A stretch of 64,000 nucleotides of DNA from Aspidiotus rigidus (GCA_035079385.1 JAVHKY010000001.1:13230501-13294500), one strand, 5' to 3'; shown: positions 24,166 to 35,595, numbered from the stretch's first letter. Notes: a model not told the origin generated them from the sequence alone. Numbers and translations are program-made.

Positions 24166-24594
24166 AGCCGTAACTTGGAGGAACGGATTCGTTTAATCTC
24201 TGTCTTAAGTTATAAAATACAATTTCAAAAATTTGAAAATTAATTCGGACGCTTATTTAGACACGATACAAAGTACGCGTTCCTTCCCATGCCCGGATGC
24301 TTTGTGTACTGAATTTTTCGAGAGATATAGAATTTGAACAAGCGCGGTGGCAGGCCACTAGTCTAGCCGTGGAAGTGTGTGAAAGGGGACGAACCTTCTC
24401 TAGTGATATTGGGTAAAAAGATACCTTTATTACGTAGGTATGAAGAGTTTGGCCTCTCAAACTCTCATGGAAACCCTTTTACAAAGGAGACCCTGGTATA
24501 AACTTGCTGAACGATATGAGTTGCACTTTCATCCATCCAATAATAGTAGCTTATTCTTCAGATTATTCGATTTGATTGTATGTTTTTCAGTAGC
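24166..24594. other. Noncoding between Penelope remnants
   Basis: I see no gene. Sequence near 24243-24285 is a diverged copy of 20446-20490, so the Penelope cluster may sit inside an older repeat. Confidence 0.35.
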
Positions 24595-24630
24595 CTGATG
24601 ATAACCGACTTGCGCGGTTGAAACCGGTCG
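24595..24630 (+). ncRNA. Hammerhead-ribozyme motif (Penelope type)
   Basis: The core CTGATGA (24595-24601) is followed by AACCG...CGGTT, which can pair as stem II (24603-24607 with 24615-24619). GAAA (24620-24623) and CCGGTCG follow. The arrangement CTGATGA - stem II - GAAA is the conserved hammerhead core. Penelope-like elements are known to carry such short-stem-III hammerheads in their terminal repeats. No Penelope coding sequence is adjacent on this side, so this is probably a solitary terminal remnant. Activity is not shown. Confidence 0.65.
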
Positions 24631-25818
24631 CTGTTGCTGTTGTTCAAACCATTAAACTGTTTCAAATCGTTTCGTGTCAAAGTATATCTAAACTCAGACC
24701 CTTTTTCAAATTGCTTCAGGCTACAGACGTGCATGGTGGTAAGAACATGGAAATTCATTTCTCTTGTTACCTACTTTTACTTTCTTTTTCAACATTTCAA
24801 CAGGGAACCTGTTCTATGGCGAAGTCTTCTTGAAAATGTTGGCAATCCGCCGTTCGCCGTCCGCAAAAACTAATCTACTAATGGTAGTGGCGTATTTGTG
24901 GAGGGGGGCAACCTCATCCAGAGTCCAGATGATCTCCAAAAACCTGTAGACACATCAATTTTTATCTATCTAATAAACCTGTTTTTTTTTGTTTTTTTTT
25001 TTTTTTTGCCTAATGGAAATTTTGATATCGAAAATTTGTTGACACACCAGAGAGAATTTCTAAATACACCATTGTGGGAGTTGGACCTGATGGGAGGGAA
25101 ACTTGAAAAATTCCGAGTTTTCAATCGTTTTTCCTGCTCTTGACTGTTCCTGTAATTCAAAATTACATAGGTACCTATTTTGCCACGCCAATTTTTCGAT
25201 TCATCGAGGCTTCATTGACTAAATTTATGCAACGACTTACGTTGTTGCACCATCATTTCGACGAGCTCGAGTGAAGCACCAACCGAAATCGAAAGTGCAT
25301 TGTTTGATTGACAGGGGATCAAAAATTTTCTGTAAATGTGTTACAGTCTACGTATACACTTTATTTGTATGAAACTTGAAGAATTTTGTGTGCGAAAAGT
25401 TCAGTTCATGTAGCTGTACTTACTGTAGGAAAATGCAAAAAATATTACGAAAATTTTATATCATTTATCGATATTTTCTTCTCTTCGCTTCCAAGAAATC
25501 TCTCGCCTCGCATCACCTTACGTATAATTGACTGCTTATACGTATTTTTTGCTTTCACGCATTCAACTTATCTGTTCTTTTCGATGCCTTATCTCAAACT
25601 CGTGTTGTTTAGTTTGACTCGTTGCTGCTACATATCGCATCTTTCCGTTCTTTTCGACATTCGTGGTGCAATATGTTGAGGTATACCTAGGTAGAAGCGT
25701 TCCCGAGACCATCATTTTATCGTTCGATTCACCTTTGCGTTTGGGTACCTTCGATTTTTTCGATTTTCCGTTGATTTATACCTGTTATTCTAATTGTACC
25801 TACTTATTTGTTGCCGAA
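24631..25818. other. Noncoding; upstream region of the zinc-finger gene
   Basis: Several overlapping short frames on both strands (24618-25160 and 25386-25679) lack recognisable features. A long T-rich run lies at about 24978-25008. The last few hundred bases are presumably promoter/5' UTR of the gene starting at 25819. I see no clear TATA box or other core element. Confidence 0.35.
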
Positions 25819-26770
25819 ATGAGCGAATATAGAACTTGCAAGGAGGGGTAAGGACAGCGTATTGACTTTTAAAACTTTCACTTCATTCGAATGCGCTGTT
25901 AAGTGATTCAGAATTTTTTTTCAGCCATGTTTTGCGCGACAACATCTGCATGTATGAGAGCTCAGAATGTCCTCAATGCAATAAAATGGTTCTCAACATG
26001 TGTATGAACGACCATGAGTCCATGGTTCACGCCGTAAGACATTGTATAAAGTGTCACGAGGCGATGACAATTTCGTTTTACGAAGAACATAAAGTACGTA
26101 AATTTGTCAACTTTTGAGCTCGAAAGAAAGATGAAAATTAGTTACCGAACTCATCGTGTTAATAATTTAGGAGAATTGGTGTCACCTTTTCCGAGAAATC
26201 TGTTTGTATTGCAAGGCCGAATTGCCGACCTATTATTTGTCCGAACACAGACAAACTTGTGACATGCGGGAGGAGTTTCACCGAAGACGTAACATTTTGG
26301 ATTATCTGGAGGCGCAATCCGCAAGAAGTCAGTTTTAATTTATATACTAGTCTTTAAATTTTGTACTGTCGGCGAAAGAAGCTTTTAAATTTTGGTCATT
26401 TTAATTAGATGATAGTGGCAATGCAAACCCTGGAGCGAGCGCGAACAATCCCTCCGTGGAAGTCATTGATCAGGGTTAGTAACTAGAAATCGTGAAATGT
26501 ATTCGAAATATTTTTCTTTTTTTTTATTATTTGAGTGATAATGTTGGCAGGTGATATCGAGGATGATGACGACGTGATTTTTGTAGGAGAGCAAAAGATG
26601 GAAATAGAAAAGCAAGAGATGGAAATCATTGATCTGGGTTTGTATATATAGTGATCATATGAAATGACATAGCTATTACATACGAAATTTTGTTACACCT
26701 TATGTATTTCTGTTAAGTTTCCGGTCTGGAGGAAGATGTGGAAGTTGACTCATCATTAAACACTGAGTGA
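25819..26770 (+). CDS. Small zinc-finger protein with SUMO-interaction-type motifs (six exons)
   Basis: Exons at about 25819-25847, 25925-26093, 26171-26327, 26409-26474, 26551-26637 and 26718-26770 join in frame through GT...AG introns to give 186 residues. Three evenly spaced fingers share C-x2-C-x11-H: C25/C28/H40/H45, C50/C53/H65/C70 and C77/C80/H92/C96. This is the spacing of TRAF-type fingers such as those of XAF1/TRAFD1. The C-terminal half is acidic and contains 'VEVI' (135-138), 'DDDDVIFVGE' (145-154) and 'IIDLV' (166-170). The latter two look like SUMO-interaction motifs with flanking acidic residues. Intact frame and clean junctions argue for a working host gene. The specific ortholog is not recognised. 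An adaptor or SUMO/ubiquitin-pathway role is inference. The ATG used is the first in frame; an upstream exon cannot be excluded. Confidence 0.75.
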
Positions 26771-26860
26771 ATACAAGATTTATATTCAAACAACGTATTA
26801 CATTTTTAATAAGTTATGACTTTCTGGTGAAGTATATATTGGTTTGTTTTGAATTAAATT

Positions 26861-26871
26861 AAGTTATATCA
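26861..26871 (+). repeat. Left target-site duplication of the RTE insertion
   Basis: AAGTTATATCA is identical to 34006-34016, which follows the (TTA)n tail of the RTE 3' segment. It marks the left edge of the whole insertion. Confidence 0.7.
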
Positions 26872-29760
26872 AACAATACCATGTCATCGTCAAATCTTAA
26901 ATTGTTCAATCTCTTCCCATTAACATTAATACCACTTTCATCCCAATCTAGATTTTTAAATGCTCATTCTAGTACCGCATTAAATAAATTCGATGATAAA
27001 AGGATCTCCCTGCCCCACCCCTTTCTTGATTTCAAAAGTTTCCCCTGTTTTGTCTAGTTTTACATGAGCGGTAGCATTTTTTTACACATTTTTAATGATT
27101 TTTACTATCTTTGGGTCAGTTCCCTGTTCTACTATAGCTTGTATTAAGTAATCGTGTTTAACAGAATCGAAGGCTTTTCGAAAGTCTATAAAAACAAGGT
27201 GCAATTCCACATCATACTCTCTAGCTTCTTCGAGTACCCGACTGATTGCATGGATATGGTCAATAGTTGAATATCCCCTCCTAAAGCCGGCCTGTTCCTC
27301 GGGTTGGTGCCAATCTAACTGATTATAAATCCGGTTTTTGAGAATTTTCATGAAGACTTTTCTTATATCCGATGTTAAGCTCAAAGGTCTGTAGTTTTGT
27401 AGGTTTTTCTTGTCCCCCTTTTTATGCAGAATAATAATTTGTGCTTCATACCATTGCTTTGGCACTTCATCATCTTCAATTATTTTGTTGAATACGCTTT
27501 CTAAGTGGGGGACCATTTCATACAGGAATATCTATATGAAATCATTTTCTAAGCTGTCAGGACCTGATGCTTTCCCTGTCTTTATCTTTTTGGATTACAT
27601 GTACTATTTCAGAATTTATTATCCTCGGAAAAGGCCCCACCGTTTTTTCACACCGATTCAAATACTCCATAGCTTTCCTCGTGGTTCCCTCCATGTTCCC
27701 GCTGCCGTCAGCACCACTGTACAAGTTCTGGTAATATTTAGTTGCTTCTGGAACAATTCTATCCCTTCCGGTATTTATATTGTCTTCGCTGTCAGTTGAT
27801 TTTGCAATTAGTTTGGTTCCCTTATTTAGTTCCCTCCACATTTTGCGTGTTGACCAAGTATCTTCAATTATTTCTTTTGTTACATTTTCCTCATACGTTC
27901 TGCAATCCATTCTTATTTTTCTTTTAACCAGCTTACTTATTTCTACAAGCTCAATTTTTTGTTTTTGACTCAATCGTGTAATACTTTTCAGCTGCTCTCT
28001 TCTTTTCTAGTAGTTTTTTAGTTTCTTTAGTCAGTTTGTCGTCTGTTGTAGCCTGTTTCTTGTAAGACCCGTATTTGTGTATTGTTGTGTTGCAATTAGT
28101 ATTAATTATTATTTCGTATAGGTCATGTACGTCTATGGTATTTATTTGGTGGGATGACAGATCTGCACTTAGCTTTTCACTTGGAAAATTTTTTGCATCC
28201 TCTAATTTGTGCTCTGGGATTATGTAGCTTCCTGTTTTACTTGATTTTTTGTCTGCTCTAAACCTATTTCTTTTTGGTAGGTATGTTGAGCACACCTCTA
28301 CACATTCTGTGATCAGAAGCAAAGCTGAAGCTCGACAAAACAGATATATCTTTAACTATGGATAAGTCGTTTATCAATAAGTGATCAATTTCATTTTTTA
28401 CTTCACCATTAGGTGATACCCACGTCCACCTCCTTACCTTTCGTTTTTTGAAGAATGTCCCTGCTATCTTCATATTATTTTTGCATGCAAATTCAATCAA
28501 ATAATCACAATTTTTATTTTTTTTCCCTAAGCCGTATTCACCCATAATTTAATTTCTATTTTTCCCTATTCCTACCTTCGCATTCCAATTGCCCATGATA
28601 ATTGTATAAAACGTTTTTTGTTCGTCTATAGTTTTTTGTAGGTCAGCATAAAATTTTTCTTTCGCTACTTCCTTCGCATCGTATCTGTACCTCATTCTCT
28701 AAGTCAATTTTGACAACACCTATTCTTTCGTTCACCTTTTTAATTTCTTTAATTAGCTTCCACGTTTTTCCGCTTATGTAAAACCCTACTCCTTTCTGCC
28801 CTTTCGTTTCTCCAAAAAAGTAAAAATAGTTCCCGTTTTTCCTTCTTATTAAAGCTTCACCTTCTCTGCGAACGTCTGATAAACCTATTAAATCCCATTT
28901 CATTTTATCAAGAGCAACTTCAAACTCGTACATTCTTTCTTCGTTTGTCAAACATTTTGCATTAAAGTAAGCAATTTTTAGTTCCAATTTATCCCTATTA
29001 ATTTGATTTATTTTATTATATTTACCTTTATTTTCATCAAATCGAGGGTTAACAGCCTTAATTCCCCACGGTGGCTTGGTCCGTCTTGGGGAATGGGAGT
29101 CCAGTACACTTACCTATTTTTTATAAGTGAACATGGTGTAGAAATCAAATTTCCTTTCTTCCATTCCTTGTATCTGCTTGAATCACTTTCTGTGTAAATA
29201 ACTGTTGGTCCATTTTGTCGCTCCCTAACTTTGATTTTTCCATCGAAACATTTCGCAGAGAATAGCATTCCTTCGTCGACCATCTCTCTCGCTTCGAACC
29301 ACCTTGTTCCCGTCTCTCGTGAGAGGTGCTCGTCGAAATATATATCGGCATAGTAGTGTCAATTCCAACGTCTTTTCCGACTGGTTTTGCTGTCTTTACT
29401 GCTTTCATAATTTCCTTCTTCTTTTCAAAGCTAAGGAATCGAGCAATGATTGGTTGTACACCTTTATTGGCGGGTAACCTATATGCAACCTCTGTTATCA
29501 GTATAGTAAGGTTCTCACTCTCCACCACCGGAATATTTCGTATGATTATATCATTTTTCCTCCCACATTGGTCTAGATCGCTCATCTTGGCTTTCAGTTC
29601 GATATTCTCCTCCTTCAATCTAATTAGGTCGTTCTTCATTTCCTCTTTTTCAGCTTTCAACAATTCAACTTCGACTACAACTTTGTCTGGTTTGTTCGTA
29701 CGTATCTATTATGCGAATTAAATTTTCCGCTATTCCACTCTCCACTAACACTGTGGAGAA
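26872..29760 (-). pseudogene. RTE-like LINE ORF1 and ORF2 (endonuclease and RT), broken
   Basis: On the minus strand, ORF1 (about 29690-29145) encodes a coiled-coil-rich protein ('KEEMKNDLIRLKEENIELKA' region, then 'DIIIRNIPV'). ORF2 follows with an exonuclease-endonuclease-phosphatase domain ('ELKIAYFNAKCLTNEERMYE', 'WDLIGLSDVRREGEA', later 'EIDHLLIND' and 'SDHRM'). It continues with an RT ('IILHKKGDKKNLQNYRPLSL', 'QAGFRRGYSTIDHI', 'VFIDFRKAFDSV'). The catalytic box reads 'RFDDDMVLF', so the usual alanine of F/YADD is replaced by aspartate. The frame changes at several places (about 28600, 28300, 27960, 27540, 27080), so it is inactive. Confidence 0.85.
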
Positions 29761-29814
29761 TATATTTTTAATTTCCTCCTCCTTCATAACGGATTAACTT
29801 GTCTGTTATATCGT

Positions 29815-30001
29815 AATAACTAATAAGGATAACCTATTGTGGAAAAGAGACGCGAAAAATCGGAAAAAATGGGAAAAGGTGGGGGAGACCTATGCCCGGG
29901 AGTGGGCGTCCGGTATTGGATAAATTATAATTATCATTGTATATACATATATTAAGAATTCATGTAAAAATCCTTACTGGAATAAAGGTTATTATTATTA
30001 T
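29815..30001 (+). pseudogene. Extreme 3' end of another RTE copy with (ATT)n tail
   Basis: The frame 'KRDAKNRKKWEKVGETYARE' followed by 'WASGIG' and a stop matches the usual RTE C-terminus (W..lGEaYAqEW). A short 3' UTR follows with 'aataaagg' and a TTATTATTATTATT tail. Its orientation is opposite to the ORF1/ORF2 segment on its left. It is heavily 5'-truncated. Confidence 0.65.
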
Positions 30002-30042
30002 TGGGTTACCTGTGGCAGTACTTCTTCGTTGCTTTGTATATA

Positions 30043-33000
30043 CAGGGTGGGGCGAAAAGATGTTACCAGTTGAATGGGAGTTTGCGCTAAATCTGTCATA
30101 GCGCGAAAACGCAGAACGTTAGACGTATACTCTAAATGTACGAATCTTCTATCTCAATTTTATCTTTAATTTGAGCCGCATCCGAAGTTTCTATGACTTT
30201 TCTGAGCCGAGTTATGGACCAAAATGTGCCGTAATTTCACAGCAGGGGTTCCCAAAGTTGTGAATTATCGAAAGACAATTTTCTTATTGAAAAAATCGCT
30301 TAATCTCCAAAGTGTTCCCCGATCCTAGAGTAAAATTTAGCGCTGAATCTGAATAAGATTGTTAAAAAATTCTAAGAAGCACCGAAATAGGTTTATGGGC
30401 CCAAAAAGGGTCAAAATTTCCCCAAAATGATAAAATCGCCTGATCTTTGATGTTTTTCTCGATTCTGAGATAAAATTTAGCGCTGAATCTGAATAAAATT
30501 GTTGAAAAATTCTGCAAAGCACCAAAACGGGTTTATGGGCCTAAAGAGGGTCGAAATTTCCCCAAAATAATGAAATCGCCTAATCTTTGAAGTTTTTCTC
30601 GATTCTGAGATAAAATTTGGCGCTGAATAAAATTGTTGAAAAATTCTGCGAAGCACCAAAATGGGTTTATGGGCCCAAAAAGAGTCAACATTTCCCCAAA
30701 ATGATAAAATCGCCTAATCTTCGAAGTTTTTTTCGTTTCTGAGACAGAATTTTAGCTTTGAATCTGAATAAAATTGCTAAGAAATCTTGCGAAACACCAA
30801 AATGGGTTAATGGGACCAAAAAATATCAACATTTCTCCAAAACGAAAAAAATTGCCTACTCTTCAAAGTTTTTCTTGATTCTAGCGTAAAATTGTGTGTT
30901 TAGTTGTAAAAAAAAAAACAACTGTTGAATAATTTTTCGAAGGACCAGAGTGTGTGCAAGTGCCCAAGAACGATTACAATTATACCAACTAGGAAAATCG
31001 CTTAGTCTTTTCAATTTCACTTGGTTCTCATAGAAATCGAGCTTCGCGAGAACAAAATATTGGTCGCGCGTGAGAAAAAGTGAAAAAACTCTCGTTGTTT
31101 CAGGCAGAGGAAGGTATGATATCCCAAAGTTGGTCTTCTTTTGCGTGCCCGCGATGAAAGTCCCACTTATGTTTGAAGCAGTGCAAAAACTCCTAGATTC
31201 AGCCAATGGGAAGTATGATACCGCAAATTTGGTCTTGCTCGTGATGAGATATCAGCTACAGTTCAGTATTTGCTATTGAGGCAGAAGAATGCCCGGAATT
31301 GCTCGGGGCTCCACTCGCTGAAGGGAATGATGTCCTTAAGATTGTCCTCTGTTATGACATTGCGGTGAGAGGTCGGGTAGGACCCCCTGTTCAATAAAGG
31401 CGGATAAATCCGAAAAATTTCCCGTGGAGACTCGCGAAGTAGGGAAGAGTACTAGAAAGATTGTTGTCTGCCATGAGCTCGCGGTGAGAGAAGGATCAAG
31501 GCCCATGTTCGATAGAGACGACAGGTGGATGCGTGAAAATTCTCGTACGTTTGCGCGAAAGAAAAAACCATACCGTGAAGCTGGTCTTTCGTCATGAGGT
31601 CGCGGTGAGCTGTAGCTGATCGCTCATCACGAGCAAGACCGAATTCGCGGTACCCTCCCATTGCCTGAATCAAGGAGTTTTTGCAGTTTGGCCCGCTTCG
31701 CTCATTGGTAGGGCGTCAGTTGATCTCTCATTCGGACCGGGCATATTGTAGGATCGCTAGCGTCGCCCATGTAAAATACTCAGAAAGTATTGATAAGCAA
31801 ACGGTGATCATGACTTGAAACTAGGGGTGATTTTTTAGTTTTTCTTAAATTTCTCCAAAAATAATGAATTTAGGCATGTACTTGTAAGGAACAAAATTGA
31901 AGAGCGGAAAATTTTCTTTCAGATGAAAATATTTTTTTAGAGATTTAAAAAAATTCAAAAATTTTGCGCGATGTTAGCGCTGCCCGGACCGAATTGCAAG
32001 CACCCAACAGAAGACCAACTTTGCGTTCTTTGCCGAAAACAACGTGAGTTTTCGCACTTTTTCCCGCTTTGATCATACGCAGAGCCCTAGTCGATCTCTC
32101 ACCGCGAACCTTCAACGGAAGACGAAGTTGTCGTCTCCTGCCAATCCCCAAATGAGGAGAATTTCCGCAATTTCCTCTTTCGGATCTGTCACCCGACGCT
32201 AGTCGATCTCTCACTCCGCAAACACTGAACGGAAGACGAACTTGTCGATGTTCCTTCTATCCCCTGAACCAACAATTTTACTGCAGAATTTTTGATTTTT
32301 CATTTTGGAGATCATCTAGGGCCATTTCAGTATTTTTTTTGGACTCGGCGCAAAAATTTACTTCAGAATAGAAAACAACATTTGAAGATTACGCAATTAT
32401 TCATCTTGGAGGAATTTTGATTCTCTTCGAGCCCATCAACCCATTTTGGTGCTCCGAAGTAGGTATTATTTCAGCATTTTTTTGTACTCGGCGCGAAATT
32501 CCTCTTGAAAATCGAATTAAAATTAAAAAGTTTGAACGATTTTCCAATTTGGGAAAATTTTGGCCCTTTTTGGGTCCATTAACCCGTTTCGGTGTTTCGA
32601 AGAATTTTTTAAACATTTTTTTCGGACTCAGTGCGAAATTCCACTTAAAAATCGTTTTACAATTCAAAAGTTTGAACGATTTTCCACCTTGGAGAAATTT
32701 TGACCCTTTTTGGACCCATTAACCCATTTTCATGCTTCTTAGGGTTTTGTTACTATGTATTTTTTTCGTTTTCCCCGTCCAAATTCACTTAAGAAACAAT
32801 AATTTAATTATTAAAATTTTCGAAATTCAGTTCAATACTGTAAATTAATTAATTTTCAAGCCCTATTTTGGGAACCCTGACGATTTGGTGAATTTTCGGC
32901 ACATTTTGGTCCATAACTCAGCTCAGAAAAGTCGTAGAAACTTCGCGTCCGGCTCAAATTAAAGATAAAATTAAGATACAAAATTCGTACATTTAAACTA

Positions 33001-33085
33001 TACGTCTAACGTTTTGCGTTTTCGCGCTACGATAGATTTAGCGCAAACTCCCATTTAAGTGGTAACATTTTTCTGCCCCACCCTG
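30043..33085. mobile_element. Three-kb non-autonomous element with >200-bp TIRs (foldback-like)
   Basis: The ends read CAGGGTGGGGC inward on both sides. The inverted match extends more than 200 bp (30043-30257 against 32870-33085 reversed), through 'gcgctaaatct', 'ttagacgtata' and 'ttatggaccaaaatgtgcc'. TATA flanks both sides, consistent with a TA-type target duplication. Inside the left arm are about four tandem units of about 140 bp ('gcaccaaaa-gggtttatgggcc'). Inverted relatives lie in the right arm (about 32400-32730). The central part repeats words such as 'gcggtgagag' and 'ctcctagattcagcc' in both orientations. There is no transposase ORF. Confidence 0.8.
30300..30870 (+). repeat. Tandem repeat, unit about 140 bp, within the foldback element
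   Basis: About four units share 'gctgaatctgaataaaattg', 'aattctgcgaagcaccaaaa' and 'gggtttatgggcccaaaaa' with 10-20 percent differences. Short minus-strand ORFs here simply follow the repeat. Confidence 0.85.
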
Positions 33086-33189
33086 TATATTTGAGACTGA
33101 ATACGCTTTATTGCACGTTTATACCGGACAAGATTCGCTGTATTGAACACACCGAAAGCACGAACACGTAAAACACGTTTTATCGTTAT

Positions 33190-34005
33190 CTCAAACACCA
33201 CAGGACTCTCATATTGTTCGGAAATTATAGAGAAGAAGTACAGAGAATGGTTGAGGTTCTAATAAGAATTTGTGAAGAGGTTAGATTACAAATAAATATA
33301 TCAAAAACAAAATACATGAGCAACATATCTACAGATAATACAAATATCACAGTTGGAGAGCTGGAAATCAAAAGCGTCCATGAATATACATACCTTGGAA
33401 GAATTATTTCATTTGAACGAGGGTTAAAAAAAAAGATTCAAACGAGGAGGAAAAAAGCTTGGAGTGGATACTAGTCATTAAAACAGGTCTTTAAAAGTAA
33501 TATGCAAATTAGTCCCAAAATCAAAATTCTACATTCGTGCGTTATGCCAATCCTCACATATGGTGCACAAACTTGGTCTTTGACAAAAGCTCAAGCTCAT
33601 AGTCTCCAAACTACACAAAGAGCAATGGAAAGAAGCATACTAGGAGTTAAAAGAAAAGACAAAATTAAGAACGCACAGATAAGAGAAAAACCAGGGATAA
33701 GGGATATATTAGAAACTGTGGGTTCACTAAAAATAAAATACGCGGATCACATAGCTAGAACAAAAAAAGACCCTTGGGCAAAGAGAGCAACAGAATGGAC
33801 CCCTTATGGTAATAAAAGAAGAAGAGGGAGACCTCCCACGAGATGGAGACATGATATTGTTCAAAAATCAGGTATATTGTGGATGAGGGAGGCACAAAAC
33901 AGGACGGGATGGAAGAAAATTGGGGTAATATTCTTAAAATATATTTATGAACATACGAGTAATTTAAGATGTCAAATTATCTACCGATTGGAGGTTATTA
34001 TTATT
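33190..34005 (+). pseudogene. RTE RT C-terminal half and 3' tail
   Basis: It begins 'LILFGNYREEVQRMVEVLIR', i.e. directly after the RT catalytic box, and continues 'RLQINISKTKYM' and 'EYTYLGRIISFERGLKKKIQ'. After a frame break at about 33474 it reads 'PKIKILHSCVMPILTYGAQT' onward through 'KRRRGRPPTRWRHDI' to the C-terminus, then a TTATTATTATTA tail. These are standard non-LTR (RTE/CR1-like) C-terminal motifs. The abrupt start is the key feature for the twin-priming interpretation. Confidence 0.85.
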
Positions 34006-34016
34006 AAGTTATATCA
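34006..34016 (+). repeat. Right target-site duplication of the RTE insertion
   Basis: AAGTTATATCA directly follows the TTA tail and equals 26861-26871. Confidence 0.7.
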
Positions 34017-34605
34017 TAATTTTTCTTACTACGATATTCGTACATATAATATATGAAAGCTTTCTTTAATTACTTATTCAAACAGGGTAATTTTGACGTA
34101 TGATTATAATTTTCGTCTGGAATGCGCATGAATATAACTATTTTTTTTTTTTTAACACTACAGAGAGATAAGGACACCAAAAATTTCCACGCAATTTCCG
34201 TTTATTCCAAACTATACTTTCCAATTCAAGATGAATAATTGTTTTAAAATTATACTAGCTGAACAACATACTTTTTGTAAATTATCGACTGACAAATATA
34301 AGTAATGAAAAATACATGTATTAGATTAGATCTTGTATGCATAGGAGTCGAAAATATGACTGTATAGGTACACTTATTGAACACATTCAATGATTTCAAT
34401 TGAACTTTATGCATTTTTAGATGTTTTCACTTTAAATTATATCTAAAGTAGGTATATACACTTATAACATGTTTTGTTTTAAAATAATTTCTAGTGGAAA
34501 GTTTAACCATTTAATATTCTTTATTATCTTTAACTAGCACAACGGTGCGCCTATCACGTGCCCTCCCTAAAATATATATTTTTTTTAATTATCCTACTCA
34601 AGAAT
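34017..34605. other. AT-rich noncoding
   Basis: I see no gene or recognisable repeat. T-tracts occur at about 34141 and 34605. Confidence 0.4.
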
Positions 34606-34917
34606 TTTTTTTTTTTTAATTCTTTCGTTTAAGAAATAATATTTTCATCGTCCACTCGAATTTCAGGTAATGGAGGCATTGGAGGTAACTGGAAGGCTCC
34701 CCCTCTCCACCTCCTACACAAACCACACCTACGAATAACAGACTTCACCTTGGATCGACCACGTTCAACCCAAAATCTTTTTCGCAATTGTGCCAACAAA
34801 TGAGCGATTGTCCAATATGAATATTATCTGTATGAATTGTCGCAATTATTGTGTCGGTAAGAGGGCTTTTTCGCGGTAAGAGAATTGGATGAATAGTATC
34901 CTAAGGCAGACTAGAAT
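34606..34917 (-). pseudogene. BEL/Pao integrase fragment (downstream piece)
   Basis: On the minus strand the sequence reads 'TIIATIHTDNIHIGQSL', then in another frame 'LAQLRKRFWVERGRSKVKSV' followed by 'IRRCGLCRRWRGG' and 'QLPPMPPLPEIRV'. This H2C2 zinc region and the 'RRC..CRR......P.PPLP' string are typical of BEL/Pao integrases. The frame is broken near 34790 and by a stop near 34905. The adjoining upstream part of the same domain lies at 35595-35788, beyond an insertion. Confidence 0.8.
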
Positions 34918-35595
34918 TAATTAACACTTTACTATTGAACCGCACAATATTTTATTTTTCTCTTAACGTCTCGGTTAAACAACCATCTAAAGGGAGACAC
35001 AAGTTACAACTCACAGAAGGGAACGAAGTCCTCCTTAATTCATAGTGAGAATGAGTTTAAAAAAAGGAAAGCATTCGAAACTACCTATAGAAATTGTTCG
35101 CCATAAACATCTACCTGATTATCAGCTTGTAAACAGGTATTTTCCTGATGATCCGTTGATCGAGAATATTTACTCGTCGTCACCGTAATAATATAAAGAA
35201 ATATTTGTATGATAGGTAACATTAATCATTTGTGACCCCGTCTACAGAAACCCGGCTTAGTGTTCAATTACAATCAAGAGAAAAGGAATCTTCCTTCCTC
35301 GGTAAAAGATCCTTTCCTCCTGATCGATATTCAACGCTAAGCCGGGTTTCTGTAGACGGGGTCACATTTGTCAATTTATCTTGTTTTATTTCGATTTTCT
35401 TTTCTTTTCTTTGTATGCTCTCCTTTCTCATGAGTATTTGTTAGTTGTAACTTGTGTCTCCCTTTAGATGGTTGTTTAAACGAGACGTTAGGAGAAAAAT
35501 ATAATATTGTGCGGTTCAATATTAAAGTATTACCTAATTAATTCATTATTTGATAATTATATGCCGTAACAACGTAGGAATTCGAATAAAAACAA
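34918..35595. mobile_element. Inverted-repeat element interrupting BEL/Pao, containing a second palindrome
   Basis: About 93-bp inverted arms (34918-35010 and 35445-35537) share 'gaaccgcacaatatt' and 'aaccatctaaagggagacac'. The 12-bp GCAGACTAGAAT occurs at both outer edges (34906-34917 and 35596-35607), like a target duplication. Inside, 35231-35369 is a tight palindrome with a perfect about 30-bp arm starting 'gtgaccccgtctacag'. A 45-codon frame (35051-35188) starts MSLKKGKHSKLP. Its nature is unknown. Confidence 0.6.

Larger units (their letters stand above)
26872..34005 (+). mobile_element. RTE-type LINE insertion with inverted 5' segment (twin-priming structure)
   Basis: The left part (26872 to about 29760) is the 5' two thirds of a LINE on the minus strand, ending exactly at the RT catalytic box. 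The right part (about 33190-34005) is the rest of an RT of the same type on the plus strand, beginning immediately after that box and ending in a (TTA)n tail. Identical 11-bp AAGTTATATCA flanks both outer edges. This is the pattern left by twin priming. The middle (about 29800-33190) holds further insertions. The alternative is two independent LINEs with a chance flank match. Confidence 0.65.
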
